DNA of 64,000 bases, from assembly GCF_018866305.1 (NCBI RefSeq), contig NZ_CP076456.1:2542001-2606000 (forward strand). The letters are read 5' to 3'. Numbering within the stretch: the stretch's first letter is position 1; every line of letters starts with the position of its first letter. The DNA is from Arthrobacter sunyaminii. Lineage in GTDB: Bacteria > Actinomycetota > Actinomycetes > Actinomycetales > Micrococcaceae. The position numbers and the translations under genes were made by a program. The notes below the pieces were generated by a model. The model made no database searches and had not been told where the DNA came from. It was given only the letters and a program-made list of their open reading frames with translations. This document shows positions 9,068 through 18,729 of the stretch, in pieces.

Positions 9068-9307
9068 TCAGCCCTCGATACCCTGGCCGTGGTCGTGCTT
9101 GTTCGGGAACTGACGCTGGGGATCAACGTGCTCGGGGGTTGCGTCGTGACGCTGTCCCACGCTCTGGAAAGAGATGGTTGCGAACATCAGCACCAGGAAG
9201 ACACCCATAATAATGGCGCCGTACATGATCGGGTCCATCGGAATGGAGACGTGGTGTTCGGCCGTCTCGCTGGCAGCAAGTACGGCGCTGGAAAGCTGGG
9301 TCAGCAT
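9068..9307 (-). CDS. Small single-pass membrane protein between proA and nadD
   Basis: A 79-residue protein preceded by a strong ribosome-binding site (AGGGGAG, four bases from the ATG), which supports real translation. Residues 26-46 form one hydrophobic segment ([19 protein letters not shown]), followed by a charged, histidine-rich tail containing [10 protein letters not shown] and NKHDHGQG. I do not recognise the family. It ends just before nadD and overlaps the longer possible nadD start, so the two are likely co-translated. Confidence 0.7.
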   Translation of the reverse strand: MLTQLSSAVLAASETAEHHVSIPMDPIMYGAIIMGVFLVLMFATISFQSVGQRHDATPEHVDPQRQFPNKHDHGQGIEG

Positions 9308-9410
9308 GAATCTCCCCTAGAGAGCTATGAGTAGTTGAGCCCGCCGGCCGCAGCAGACGGAGTAGTGGTTTCCAACAAGTCTACGCGTAAGCGCGGGTGA
9401 CCCGCACCCG

Positions 9411-9448
9411 GCGGGGTCCGGGGCGCAATGCGCGCACTCCGGACCCGC
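9411..9448 (-). terminator. Hairpin after proA
   Basis: GCGGGGTCCGG at 9411-9421 pairs with CCGGACCCGC at 9439-9448 with one bulged G, and a smaller GCGC stem nests inside. There is no strong U-tract. It lies in the 153-base gap between proA and the next minus-strand gene. Confidence 0.4.
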
Positions 9449-9460
9449 TGCGGCTGCGCA

Positions 9461-10825
9461 TCAGATCCGGATTTGGCCGTCGCCCTGGACGATCCATTTG
9501 GTGGTGGTCAGTTCCCGCAGCCCCATCGGACCGCGGGCGTGCATCTTCTGCGTGGAGATGCCCACTTCGGCGCCCAGCCCAAGTTCCCCGCCGTCGGTGA
9601 AGCGGGTGGAGGCATTGACGATCACCGCCGCGGAGTCGATCTCCGCGATGAAGCGTTCGGCGTTGGCAAGGTCATTGGTGATAATCGCCTCCGTGTGGCC
9701 GGTGGTCCAGCGGCGGATGTGCGCCAGCGCTTCATCCATGTCATCAACCATGGCCACTGCGAGGTCCAGGTCCATGTACTCACGGCCCCAGTCGTCATCG
9801 ACAGCCGGCTGTGCATCGACACCGGTCGGCAGCATCGCCCGAACCCTTTCATCGGCATGGAGCCGTACGCCAGCCGCAGCCAGTGCCGCCAGGACGTCCC
9901 CGGCGGCAGCCGCATCGCGGTGCACGAGGAGGGTTTCCACCGTGTTGCAGACGCTGGGCCGCTGGGTCTTGGCATTGAGCAGGATGTCCACGGCCATCTC
10001 CACCGGGGCGCTGTGGTCCAAATAGATGTGGACGTTGCCCTCCCCTGTTTCGATCACCGGCACGGCTGCGTTGGCGACCACGGTCTGGATGAGGTCGCGT
10101 CCCCCGCGCGGAATCAGCACATCAACTTTTCCGCGCGCCTTCATCAGGACATTGGCGCCGGCCCGCCCGTACGCGTCGACGCTCTGCACGGCGTCCGCCG
10201 GGAGCCCGACGGCGTCCAGGGAGTCGCGGATAATATCCACGAGCACGGCGTTGGTGTTTTCCGCCGCGCTGCCGCCGCGGAGCAGGACGGCGTTGCCGCT
10301 CTTCAGTGCCAGCCCGGCAATATCCACGGTCACGTTGGGGCGGGCTTCGTAGATGGCTGCCACCACCCCCATGGGAACGTGCACTTGGCGCAGCCGCAGC
10401 CCGTTGGGCAGGGTCTGCCCGCGCGCCACCGAGCCCACCGGGTCCGGCAGGCCGGCCAGCATCTGCAGGGCGGCCGCCAGGCCGTCAATCCGTTCCGGCG
10501 TCAGGGTCAGCCGGTCCAGGAGTGCCTCGGAGGTTCCCTTTTCCTTCCCGGCGGCAACGTCTTTCGCGTTGGCAGCCAGCACCAGGTCCCGTTTGGCAAC
10601 AATGTTCCTGCTGATCTCCTGCAGGCCAAGGTCCTTCCAGGCACGGTTCGCCCGGGCCAGGCGCCGGGCCGCAATTCGGGCCCGGTCGGCCGCTGCATGG
10701 ACGCCTGCCTCGACGTCTTCGGCTGCAGTTCGGAAACCGGATTGCTCCGGTGTTCCGGATCCGGCCTGTTCGCTTTCGGCTGTTACATCTTCGACGGTGT
10801 CGGAATGTGCATTCACGGTGCTCAT
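9461..10825 (-). CDS. proA: Glutamate-5-semialdehyde (gamma-glutamyl phosphate) dehydrogenase
   Basis: A 454-residue aldehyde-dehydrogenase-fold enzyme that reduces gamma-glutamyl phosphate to glutamate semialdehyde with NADPH, the second step of proline synthesis. The catalytic cysteine is C293 in QRPSVCNTVET, and the family segments YEARPNVTVD (159-168), LKSGNAVLLRGG (174-185) and GEVGIST-type LGAEVGISTQKMHARGP near the C-terminus are all present. The first 38 residues are an acidic, poorly conserved extension. Its ATG overlaps the proB stop by four bases, so translation of the two enzymes is coupled, as expected for a labile phosphate intermediate passed between them. Confidence 0.95.
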   Translation of the reverse strand: MSTVNAHSDTVEDVTAESEQAGSGTPEQSGFRTAAEDVEAGVHAAADRARIAARRLARANRAWKDLGLQEISRNIVAKRDLVLAANAKDVAAGKEKGTSEALLDRLTLTPERIDGLAAALQMLAGLPDPVGSVARGQTLPNGLRLRQVHVPMGVVAAIYEARPNVTVDIAGLALKSGNAVLLRGGSAAENTNAVLVDIIRDSLDAVGLPADAVQSVDAYGRAGANVLMKARGKVDVLIPRGGRDLIQTVVANAAVPVIETGEGNVHIYLDHSAPVEMAVDILLNAKTQRPSVCNTVETLLVHRDAAAAGDVLAALAAAGVRLHADERVRAMLPTGVDAQPAVDDDWGREYMDLDLAVAMVDDMDEALAHIRRWTTGHTEAIITNDLANAERFIAEIDSAAVIVNASTRFTDGGELGLGAEVGISTQKMHARGPMGLRELTTTKWIVQGDGQIRI

Positions 10826-12090
10826 CCTCCCAGTGTATTGGCGGACTCGGGGCTGGCAACGGCGGATCCGGGCGCCGCGGACGCACCGGACGGCGGTCCG
10901 GAAGGCGCTCCCCCGGATTTGTGGTCCTGCAGGATGACCAGGTCATTCACGTGCACCACGGCGCGTTCGAAGCTGCGCCCCAGTTCCTTGGACAGTTCAC
11001 GGGTGGACCGTCCAAGCATCTGCGGCAGCTCATCGGACGCGTAGTTGGTCAGGCCGTGGGCAATAACGTTTCCGGCCGGGTCGGAAATGGCCACCGGATC
11101 GCCCGGCTCGAAGTGTCCCGTCACGGCGGTGATGCCCGCCGCCAGCAGCGACCGGCGGCGGTCCGCAACAGCCTTGGCGGCGCCGTCGTCCACCACCAGC
11201 GTGCCCTGGATCCGGGCTACGTGCGCCAGCCAGAGCAGCCGGACCGGCTGGCGGCGGCCGCGGCCCACAAACCAGGTGCCCACGTCCTCGCCTGCCAGGG
11301 CAGCTGCGGCATTGGCCGTGGACGTCACCAGCGCGGGAATCCCGGACTGGGCCGAGATGGTGGCGGCTTCCACTTTGGTGGCCATCCCGCCGGTGCCCAC
11401 ACCGGCTTTGCCGACCTTGCCGATCCGGACGTCTTCCAGGTCCTGCATGCCGGTGACCTGCGGTATGCGCACGGCGCCTTCGGAGGGCGGCCCGTCATAG
11501 AGCGCATCGACGTCGGAGAGCAGGATCAGCGCGTCGGCTTTCACGAGGTGGGCAACAAGGGCGGCCAGCCGGTCATTGTCGCCAAAACGGATTTCGTGGC
11601 TGGCGACGGTGTCATTTTCATTCACGATGGGCACGACGCCGAAGTTCAGCAGCCGTTCCATGGCCCGGTTGGCGTTGGCGTGGGTGGTGCGTCGCATCAG
11701 GTCCTCAACGGTGAGGAGGACCTGGCTGACGGTGACGCCGTGGCGTCCGAAGGCTTCCGTGTAACGGGCCATCAGCAGTCCCTGTCCCACGGAGGCAGCA
11801 GCCTGCTGGGAGGACAGCTGCGTGGGGCGCTTGGCCAGTCCCAGCGGCGCCAGTCCGGCGGAGATGGCGCCGGAGGACACCAGGATGATTTCGGTGCCCG
11901 CTGCCCGCCGGACCGCCAGGACATCCGCCAAAGCGGTGAGGGCTTCATCGGAAATGCCGCCGGCAACGGTGGTGAGGGAAGATGAGCCCACCTTGACGAC
12001 GATGCGCTGAGCCCGGGCGAGCCCGGAGCGGGAGCGAAGCGCCCGTTTGGGCGCAGGAACAGAGGTCGGGGATGCTGTGTGTTCAGTCAT
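10822..12090 (-). CDS. proB: Glutamate 5-kinase with PUA domain
   Basis: A 422-residue enzyme that phosphorylates glutamate to start proline synthesis. The amino-acid-kinase domain covers about 28-285: VVKVGSSSL at 31-39, VSSGAISAG near 70, and NENDTVASHEIRFGDNDRL near 158, which holds substrate and metal. A PUA domain follows at about 300-385 and is usual in bacterial ProB. The last 35 residues are Ala/Pro/Gly-rich and extra compared with E. coli. In most species proline inhibits this enzyme. It starts 51 bases after obg ends and overlaps proA by four bases. Confidence 0.95.
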   Translation of the reverse strand: MTEHTASPTSVPAPKRALRSRSGLARAQRIVVKVGSSSLTTVAGGISDEALTALADVLAVRRAAGTEIILVSSGAISAGLAPLGLAKRPTQLSSQQAAASVGQGLLMARYTEAFGRHGVTVSQVLLTVEDLMRRTTHANANRAMERLLNFGVVPIVNENDTVASHEIRFGDNDRLAALVAHLVKADALILLSDVDALYDGPPSEGAVRIPQVTGMQDLEDVRIGKVGKAGVGTGGMATKVEAATISAQSGIPALVTSTANAAAALAGEDVGTWFVGRGRRQPVRLLWLAHVARIQGTLVVDDGAAKAVADRRRSLLAAGITAVTGHFEPGDPVAISDPAGNVIAHGLTNYASDELPQMLGRSTRELSKELGRSFERAVVHVNDLVILQDHKSGGAPSGPPSGASAAPGSAVASPESANTLGG

Positions 12091-12141
12091 GTCCCCACCA
12101 CTTTATGCATATCCTGCGCCCAACCGGGCAGTGTGAAGCCG

Positions 12142-13716
12142 CTATTCGCCGTCTTTGGGAGCTGCCGGCGGATTGTGCTTATAGTTCACCGATTCGGTCC
12201 AGATGCCGGCTTTACGCTCGGCTTCCAGCTCGGCCCGTGCTGCGGCGCGGGCGTCCCGGCGTGCCTGGTGGTCTTCCTTCTTTTCCTCGCGGGTGGGACG
12301 GGAGAACTCCTCGATGCGGATGTCAGATCCGCGCGGGGAGGCTGCCAGCAGCTCGGCGCCGCCGATCATGGTCGGTTCCCAGTCGAAGACGACGCCGTCG
12401 CCCTCGCCGATCACCACGGCATCGCCGGGCTTGGCACCGGCCTTGAAGAGCTTGTCTTCCACGCCGAGCTTGGCCAGGCGGTCGGCCAGGTAGCCCACTG
12501 CCTCGTCGTTGGTGAAGTCGGTCTGCTGCACCCAGCGAACCGGCTTGTCACCCAGGACACGGAAGAGCGGTTGCAGATTGCGCTCTTCCTTGCGGATGGT
12601 GAAGCCGCCCTTGGCGTCGGCGTTCCGGACCCGCAGCGTGGGGGTCTTGACCCGGGGCGGCGCGCTTTCAACGGAGGCACGGGCGTCACGGACAATTTCT
12701 GCCATGGCGTAGCCCAGGGCCTTGAGGCCCTCGTGGCTGGAGGCCGAGACTTCGAAGACGCGGTAGCCGCGCTTCTCCAGTTCCGGGCGCACGAATTCGG
12801 CCATGTCGCGGCCGTCGGGGACGTCCACCTTGTTCAGGGCGACAAGCCGAGGGCGCTGGTTCAGCGGAACGACGTCGCCGTCGGCGCCGGCGAAGCTCAT
12901 GTCCACGGCGTACTTCTCGAGCTCTTTTTCGATGATGTCCAGATCGCCCAGCGGATCGCGGTCCGTTTCCAGCGCGGCACAGTCCAGGACGTGCACCAGC
13001 GCGGCGCAGCGTTCAACATGGCGCAGGAAGTTGTGGCCCAGGCCCTTGCCTTCGGAGGCGCCCTCGATGAGGCCCGGAACGTCGGCCACGGTGAAGCGGA
13101 CGTCGCCGGCCTGCACCACGCCCAGGTTCGGCACCAGGGTGGTGAAGGGGTAGTCGGCAATCTTCGGCCGGGCCGCGGACATGGCGGCGATCAGCGAGGA
13201 CTTGCCGGCCGATGGGAAGCCCACCAGTGCGATGTCGGCAATGGACTTCAGTTCAAGGACGATGTCCCGCTCGTCACCGGGCACACCCAGCAGTGCGAAA
13301 CCCGGAGCCTTGCGCTTCTGGGAGGACAAAGAGGAGTTGCCCAGCCCGCCCTGGCCGCCGGCGGCGGCAATGTACTCGGCGCCTTCACCCACGAGGTCGG
13401 CGAGGACTTCGCCGTCCTTGTTCTTGACGACGGTGCCGTCCGGAACGGGCAGGATGAGGGTCTCGCCGGTCTTGCCGTTGCGCCAGTCGCCCATGCCGTT
13501 GCCACCGTTGGTGGCGTGGCGGTGCGGGAGGTGGTGGTAGTCGAGCAGGGTGGTGGAGCTGGAGTCAACGCGCAGGATGACGTCGCCGCCGTCGCCGCCG
13601 TTGCCGCCGTCGGGTCCGCCCAGGGGCTTGAACTTTTCACGCTTGACGGACACGCAACCATGGCCGCCTGTACCGCCCGAAACATGCAGCACTACGCGGT
13701 CTACAAAGCTGGCCAT
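12142..13716 (-). CDS. obg: GTPase Obg/CgtA
   Basis: A 524-residue essential GTPase of 50S ribosome assembly and stress control. The N-terminal glycine-rich Obg fold spans about 2-160. The G domain has its P-loop GFPSAGKSS at 166-174, with [10 protein letters not shown] as the G3/switch II region and NKVD as G4. The OCT domain follows at about 370-445, and a charged tail of some 70 residues ends the protein. The tail is longer than in E. coli and typical of high-GC Gram-positives. It follows rpmA, though a strong hairpin lies between them, so a share of its transcription may start independently or escape termination. Confidence 0.96.
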   Translation of the reverse strand: MASFVDRVVLHVSGGTGGHGCVSVKREKFKPLGGPDGGNGGDGGDVILRVDSSSTTLLDYHHLPHRHATNGGNGMGDWRNGKTGETLILPVPDGTVVKNKDGEVLADLVGEGAEYIAAAGGQGGLGNSSLSSQKRKAPGFALLGVPGDERDIVLELKSIADIALVGFPSAGKSSLIAAMSAARPKIADYPFTTLVPNLGVVQAGDVRFTVADVPGLIEGASEGKGLGHNFLRHVERCAALVHVLDCAALETDRDPLGDLDIIEKELEKYAVDMSFAGADGDVVPLNQRPRLVALNKVDVPDGRDMAEFVRPELEKRGYRVFEVSASSHEGLKALGYAMAEIVRDARASVESAPPRVKTPTLRVRNADAKGGFTIRKEERNLQPLFRVLGDKPVRWVQQTDFTNDEAVGYLADRLAKLGVEDKLFKAGAKPGDAVVIGEGDGVVFDWEPTMIGGAELLAASPRGSDIRIEEFSRPTREEKKEDHQARRDARAAARAELEAERKAGIWTESVNYKHNPPAAPKDGE

Positions 13717-13770
13717 GGTTCTCCTTCAAAGGAACTACTTGATCATGCCAATTCTACTTGGCTTAAAAGA

Positions 13771-13802
13771 CGACGGGGCGGGCCATCAGGCCCGCCCCGT
13801 CG
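13771..13802 (-). terminator. Terminator or attenuator between rpmA and obg
   Basis: CGACGGGGCGGGCC at 13771-13784 pairs perfectly with GGCCCGCCCCGTCG at 13789-13802 around ATCA. On the minus strand it is followed by TCTTTTAAG, a short U-rich stretch. It may set a lower obg level relative to the ribosomal proteins. Confidence 0.7.
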
Positions 13803-13822
13803 GAAAAGCTAATTGCCGGTGA

Positions 13823-14086
13823 TTACTCGGCGGCTGCAGCAGCCACGATGTTCACGACGCGGCGGCCGCGACGGCTGCCGAATTCAACTGCGCCTGCTTC
13901 GAGGGCGAACAGTGTGTCGTCGCCTCCGCGGCCAACGCCCTCGCCCGGGTGGAAGTGGGTGCCACGCTGGCGGACGATGATTTCGCCTGCCTTAACAACC
14001 TGGCCGCCGAAACGCTTTACGCCGAGGTACTGGGCGTTGGAGTCGCGACCGTTGCGAGTGGAACTCGCACCTTTCTTATGTGCCAT
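13823..14086 (-). CDS. rpmA: 50S ribosomal protein L27
   Basis: An 87-residue L27 (bL27), a component of the large subunit whose N-terminus reaches toward the peptidyl-transferase centre. The start [17 protein letters not shown] and the GVKRFGGQ and [19 protein letters not shown] blocks are the family signature. There is no N-terminal extension of the kind cleaved in Firmicutes. It lies 90 bases after rplU in the standard rplU-rpmA-obg order. Confidence 0.98.
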   Translation of the reverse strand: MAHKKGASSTRNGRDSNAQYLGVKRFGGQVVKAGEIIVRQRGTHFHPGEGVGRGGDDTLFALEAGAVEFGSRRGRRVVNIVAAAAAE

Positions 14087-14176
14087 TTTCTACTGCCTGC
14101 CTTTGCTAACTGATTATGAAACTCAGGGGCGGGATGCTTCCCGCGTTCCCGGCTCCTGGTGGAGCCGGCACGAGAA

Positions 14177-14488
14177 TCAGGAGTTGATGGACGTAACCTT
14201 GACCTTGGTCAGCGAGGAGCGGTAGCCCTGACGCTTCTTGTAGCCGGTCTTGTTCTTGAACTTCTGGATGACAATCTTCGGACCCCGAAAATTCTCAACG
14301 ATCTCTGCCGTCACGGTGACCTTGGCCAGGTCCTGTGCGGAAGAGGTGACCTGGTCGCCATCAACCAATAGCAGGGCGGGCAGCTCAAATGTGCTGCCGG
14401 CTCCACCGGGGACGCGGTCCAGGGTTACGAGGTCTCCAACGGAAACCTTTTCTTGGCGGCCGCCAGCGCGGACAATCGCGTACACCAC
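14177..14488 (-). CDS. rplU: 50S ribosomal protein L21
   Basis: A 103-residue L21 (bL21), a 23S rRNA-binding protein of the large subunit. The core [18 protein letters not shown] at the N-terminus and [14 protein letters not shown] near the C-terminus identify it. The frame is open upstream to 14632, but the GTG at 14488 gives the normal family length; a GTG at 14500, close after GAGAGAA, is a second possibility. It is the first gene of rplU-rpmA-obg, and the 250 bases upstream carry the terminator of rne and presumably its promoter. Confidence 0.96.
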   Translation of the reverse strand: MVYAIVRAGGRQEKVSVGDLVTLDRVPGGAGSTFELPALLLVDGDQVTSSAQDLAKVTVTAEIVENFRGPKIVIQKFKNKTGYKKRQGYRSSLTKVKVTSINS

Positions 14489-14741
14489 TTGGGAACTCAC
14501 TTCTCTCGACGTTAATACTTGGATGCGCATTTGGCTGGGCTCAAATTGCCCGCCTTGCGCCATGCAGTCACGCCCTGTACCGAAAACGGTTTCGAAGGCG
14601 TTCGCACCGAAGTTCAAGGTTACGCTACGCAACCGATAACCCGCAAATGCTGGGCTTCCAGGCGCGCCGCCTCTTCGGACGTCACTGCTCTCGTTCTACT
14701 TTATAGCATTTCGCGCTGCACCGTGTCCCCCGGGCAAAGAA

Positions 14742-14779
14742 GGAGGCGGCCACCCCCTTTGATGGGGATGGCCGCCTCC
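14742..14779 (-). terminator. Terminator after rne
   Basis: GGAGGCGGCCACCCCC at 14742-14757 pairs with GGGGATGGCCGCCTCC at 14764-14779, with one mismatch. On the minus strand TTCTTTGCC follows. It separates rne (stop at 14815) from the rplU operon. Confidence 0.75.
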
Positions 14780-14814
14780 GTTGCGCTGTTCAGTTCAGAG
14801 CGCCGCTCAGCTTC

Positions 14815-17800
14815 TTAGAGTTCCGAAGCAGGGACACCAACGCCCAGGATCACCGGCGCGCTGCCACCGCTCTCGCGGCGCTTTTCCTGCTTCTGGACCG
14901 CGGCGGGAGCAACGGCGCGGCGCACAGCCACCGGAGCGGCAGGCACAGCGGAGGCTGTGTCGCCGGTCTGGATGGCGTCCGCCCCTGAGGCACCCTGGGG
15001 GCTGCCGGCAGCACGACGACGGCGCGGAGTCCGCACGGGCGCAGAAACTGCAACCGGTGCAGCAGATGACTCCGGTGCCTCTGTCCGGGCCGGAGTGGCA
15101 GCTGCCGCCCGGGCGGGCATTTCAGCGGCGGCGGGAGCCTGAACGTTCCGCGCGGCAGCACTGCTTCGGCGGGACCGGCGCGGCGGCCGTGCCGGCGTAT
15201 CCTGTGCAGGCTTCTCCTCCGCCTCGCGGTTTTCCTCCGGTGCCGCCGCCGCAGCTACCTCATTGAAGGCCTCAGTGAGGCTTTCAAGGGTGAACCGGGA
15301 CTCTTCCCGGGCCGGCTGGCGCCGGTCCCGGCGCGGAACCACCACGGTCTCGCCCTGAATGTTCAGGACGGCGCCGGCAACAGACTCGGGGACCCCGGCG
15401 TCGGCGGACGCGGCCGCCGGCTCCGACCCGGGCTGTTCCGGGCGGTTCCGGTCTGCGGCCTTCTCCCCCGATTCGACGGTGTCATGGGCTGCGGCGGTGG
15501 CGGCAGCGATCGTAGCCAGGGCGGCGCGGGCGGCCTCGGCCTTGGCCTTGGCCTGGCGCTCGGCTTCGCTCTGACCGGATTCCACCGTCTTGGCCGGCTC
15601 CTCGGCCGGCGCTGCAGCGTTGTGCTGCTGCGGAGCGCCGGAGCCGCGGCTGCGGTTGCGCTTGCGGTCCCCGCGGGACTGCTTCTCCTGCTTCAGGTGC
15701 TGCTGGTGGTTGTCCTCGGACACCGCATGAGCCACCACGCTGTTTGCGGGGTTGCCGTTGTAGCTGGTGCTGCGGCGGTGCTCCACGGGAATGTCGTGCG
15801 TGATGACACCGCGGCCGGCACATGCCTCGCACTCTTCACCGAAGACTTCGAGCAGGCCGGTGCCCATGCGCTTGCGGGTCATCTGGACCAGCCCAAGGGA
15901 GGTTACCTCAGCAACCTGATGCTTGGTCCGGTCCCGGCCCAGGCACTCCACGAGCCGGCGCAGGACCAGGTCCCGGTTGGCTTCAAGGACCATGTCAATG
16001 AAGTCGATGACAATGATGCCGCCAATATCGCGCAGGCGCAGCTGCCGGACAACTTCCTCGGCCGCTTCCAGGTTGTTCTTGGTGACGGTTTCTTCGAGGT
16101 TGCCGCCGGTGCCGGTGAACTTGCCGGTGTTGACGTCCACCACGGTCATGGCTTCGGTGCGGTCGATCACCAGGGAGCCGCCCGAAGGAAGGAACACCTT
16201 GCGGTCCAGCGCCTTGGCGATCTGCTCGTCAATGCGGCTGGCGGCGAAGATGTCTTCGTCCTTGGTCCATTTCTCCAGCCGGCCCACCAGGTCCGGTGCC
16301 ACGTAGGTGACGTAGGCCTCGATGGTGTCCCAGGCTTCCTCGCCCGAAACGATCAGCTTGGAGAAGTCTTCGTTGAAGACGTCGCGGACCACCTTGATGG
16401 TCAGGTCCGGCTCACCGTACAGGAGCTCAGGTGCCAGGGTCTTGGTGGACTTGGCCTTGGCTTCGATGTTCTCCCACTGCGCGCGGAGCCGGTTGATGTC
16501 ATTCATCAGCTCCTCTTCGGACGCGCCTTCAGCGGCCGTGCGCACAATGACGCCGGCATCCTGGGGGAGGTGGTCCTTGAGGATCTTCTTCAGCCGGTTG
16601 CGTTCAACGTCGGGCAGCTTGCGGGAAATGCCCGTCATCGAACCGCCCGGCACGTACACGAGGTAGCGGCCCGGCAGGGAGATCTGGCTGGTCAGGCGGG
16701 CGCCCTTGTGGCCCACCGGGTCCTTGGTGACCTGGACCAGGACGGAGTCGCCGGACTTCAGCGCGAGCTCAATGCGGCGCGGCTGGCCATCCAAGCCGGC
16801 GGCGTCCCAGTTGACTTCACCGGCGTACAGCACGGCGTTGCGGCCGCGTCCGATGTCCACGAAGGCGGCTTCCATGCTGGGCAGCACGTTCTGGACCTTG
16901 CCGACGTAGACGTTGCCGATCAGGGAGTCCTGCTGGGTGTTGGAGACAAAGTGCTCGGCCAGGACGCCGTCTTCGAGGACGCCGATCTGGATCCGCTCGT
17001 CACGCTGGCGGACAATCATCTGCCGGTCCACGGACTCGCGGCGGGCGAGGAACTCGGCCTCGGTGATGACGTGGCGGCGGCGTCCCGATTCGCGGGACTC
17101 GCGGCGGCGCTGCTTCTTGGCTTCCAGGCGGGTGGAACCCTTGACGCTGGTTACCCGGTCGGAAACAGGAGCATCGGCGTGGGCGCGCGGGGCCCGGACC
17201 CGGGTTACCGTGTTGGGCGGATCATCGTCGGTCCCGCCGGTGAGCTCAAGATCAGCATCCCCGCGGCGGCGCCGGCGGCGACGGCGGGAGGTGACACCTT
17301 CAGCGGCGTCCGGGGCGGCGGCTGCCTCTTCCGGGGAAGCCCCGGTTTCGGATTCACCCTCAGTTGCAGCGGCTTGGGAAGATTCGCTGCGGGTACGGCT
17401 GCGTCCGCGCCGGCTGCGGCGGCGGCTGCGGTTGTCCTCGGAATCCTCATCGGCTTCGGCACTCTCCTCGGCGGCGTGCGCCGGGACCGGACGGACAACG
17501 CTCAGGTCCGGTGCGTGGAACAGGGGCAGCGCCGGAATCGCGAACGGATTCAGGCTGGAGGGAGCATCCTCTTCTTCGGCTTTCGCTTCCTGCTGCTCCA
17601 CCGTTCCGGCCGGGGCTGCTTCAGCGGCCGCGGTCCCCTCGGGCGACGGGGTCTGCGCGGCGGCAGCGGAGGCAACCGTGTCATCCGCTGCGGCGTCGGC
17701 GACAGGCACGTCGGCAGGCGCACCCCCGGCGGACTCCACCGGCGTTTCGGCAGCCTTTGCGGGGCGGCGGCGGGCACGGGTCTTGGGTGCTGCCTTGGCC

Positions 17801-18306
17801 TCGGGAGCGCCGGCCGGGGTTTCCTCGGACGGAGCAAATTCAGCGGCCGGAGATGATTCAGCGGTCGGAACATCCGCCGCTGCGGTCTCAGTCACCGGCT
17901 TCTTGGCGGGGGCACGACGACGACGCACGGCTTTAGCGGGCGCTTCGACAGCAGGCTCAGTTCCCGCAGCGGTCTCAACGGTGCCGGTCTTTTCGGCTGC
18001 CGGCTCTGCAGTGACTTCAGCAGCAGCGGCGGGGGCTTCCCCTGCCGGAACCGTCTTGCGGCGCGGGGCCCGCACGCGCTTGGGCTTCTCGGCGGCAGGT
18101 TCGGCCGCCGCAGTATCCGCAGAATCGGCGGCTACCGGGCTTTCCTTGGCTGCCTCATCGGCAGCGGGTGCAGAAGCAGCCACCGACTTGCGGCGGCTGC
18201 GGGTGGCACGTTTTGCCGGTTCCTTAACCTGGGACGCATCTGCCGCAGGTGCGGATTCGATGCTGCTTTCATTTGCTGCTAGGTCATTATTCAGTGCATC
18301 ACTCAT
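14815..18306 (-). CDS. rne: Ribonuclease E/G family endoribonuclease
   Basis: An 1163-residue RNase E-type enzyme for mRNA decay and rRNA/tRNA processing. The catalytic core lies in the middle: S1 domain at about 438-530, then the DNase I-like domain with metal aspartates in DVNTG (724-728) and IDFIDM (767-772), and the zinc-link CEACAGRG (C826, C829). Both flanks are long, Ala/Glu-rich and probably disordered. The N-terminal flank (1-430) carries seven clusters of arginine at about 33-40, 77-84, 127-136, 175-183, 293-307, 341-348 and 399-411. This central-core layout is typical of actinobacterial RNase E. I chose the ATG at 18306, with GAAG six bases upstream, over an open frame reaching 18549. 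Confidence 0.95.
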   Translation of the reverse strand: MSDALNNDLAANESSIESAPAADASQVKEPAKRATRSRRKSVAASAPAADEAAKESPVAADSADTAAAEPAAEKPKRVRAPRRKTVPAGEAPAAAAEVTAEPAAEKTGTVETAAGTEPAVEAPAKAVRRRRAPAKKPVTETAAADVPTAESSPAAEFAPSEETPAGAPEAKAAPKTRARRRPAKAAETPVESAGGAPADVPVADAAADDTVASAAAAQTPSPEGTAAAEAAPAGTVEQQEAKAEEEDAPSSLNPFAIPALPLFHAPDLSVVRPVPAHAAEESAEADEDSEDNRSRRRSRRGRSRTRSESSQAAATEGESETGASPEEAAAAPDAAEGVTSRRRRRRRRGDADLELTGGTDDDPPNTVTRVRAPRAHADAPVSDRVTSVKGSTRLEAKKQRRRESRESGRRRHVITEAEFLARRESVDRQMIVRQRDERIQIGVLEDGVLAEHFVSNTQQDSLIGNVYVGKVQNVLPSMEAAFVDIGRGRNAVLYAGEVNWDAAGLDGQPRRIELALKSGDSVLVQVTKDPVGHKGARLTSQISLPGRYLVYVPGGSMTGISRKLPDVERNRLKKILKDHLPQDAGVIVRTAAEGASEEELMNDINRLRAQWENIEAKAKSTKTLAPELLYGEPDLTIKVVRDVFNEDFSKLIVSGEEAWDTIEAYVTYVAPDLVGRLEKWTKDEDIFAASRIDEQIAKALDRKVFLPSGGSLVIDRTEAMTVVDVNTGKFTGTGGNLEETVTKNNLEAAEEVVRQLRLRDIGGIIVIDFIDMVLEANRDLVLRRLVECLGRDRTKHQVAEVTSLGLVQMTRKRMGTGLLEVFGEECEACAGRGVITHDIPVEHRRSTSYNGNPANSVVAHAVSEDNHQQHLKQEKQSRGDRKRNRSRGSGAPQQHNAAAPAEEPAKTVESGQSEAERQAKAKAEAARAALATIAAATAAAHDTVESGEKAADRNRPEQPGSEPAAASADAGVPESVAGAVLNIQGETVVVPRRDRRQPAREESRFTLESLTEAFNEVAAAAAPEENREAEEKPAQDTPARPPRRSRRSSAAARNVQAPAAAEMPARAAAATPARTEAPESSAAPVAVSAPVRTPRRRRAAGSPQGASGADAIQTGDTASAVPAAPVAVRRAVAPAAVQKQEKRRESGGSAPVILGVGVPASEL

Positions 18307-18729
18307 AAAAAACTTCGCTCCGGCCCCTGCGGCACTGGCCACATTCCAATGCCCAGCGGGCAATGTGTCGGCTGTGCGGCGCATCAGTTGCTGCCGCCAG
18401 CCGGAAGTCGTCTGGATGTCATCCGAGGTCGCGCCATCTGTAGGGCGCGGTATCACTCGAAGACCAGCGGCGCTTTTCCTGCTACTCGCGGCACGTTCAC
18501 GACGTTGCCGCTGCGGGTAGGTCTTATCGGCGGATTCCCTGGTTCCCATCCGGATTGATGGGCGAACTGCTTGGGAAGCGTCACCGACAGAACCGGAAGC
18601 CTGTCGCTGGACCGGTGCCGGAATGTGGTTCCGCCATCAGCCAAAGCCATTATCTCACACGGCCGTCTTTTTGGCCCGCAACAACGCATAGACTCATTCC
18701 GTATCGCCACCAGCCAAAAGGAGTTCTTC
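18307..18729. other. Intergenic region between divergent rne and the VKOR gene
   Basis: These 423 bases carry the 5' regions of rne (minus) and the VKOR-type gene (plus). Frames extend into it from both genes but without good ribosome-binding sites. I see no tRNA, conserved riboswitch motif or repeat. A long rne leader could allow feedback on its own message, as in E. coli, but no homologous structure is recognisable. Confidence 0.5.

Noticed and set aside
12079..13812. A 577-codon plus-strand frame opposite obg
   Set aside because: Antisense to obg, which has all GTPase motifs; no independent evidence of coding.
15484..17856. A 790-codon plus-strand frame opposite rne
   Set aside because: It is the complement of the rne coding region, which has clear RNase E motifs; the frame comes from GC-rich third positions, and its translation resembles no protein family.
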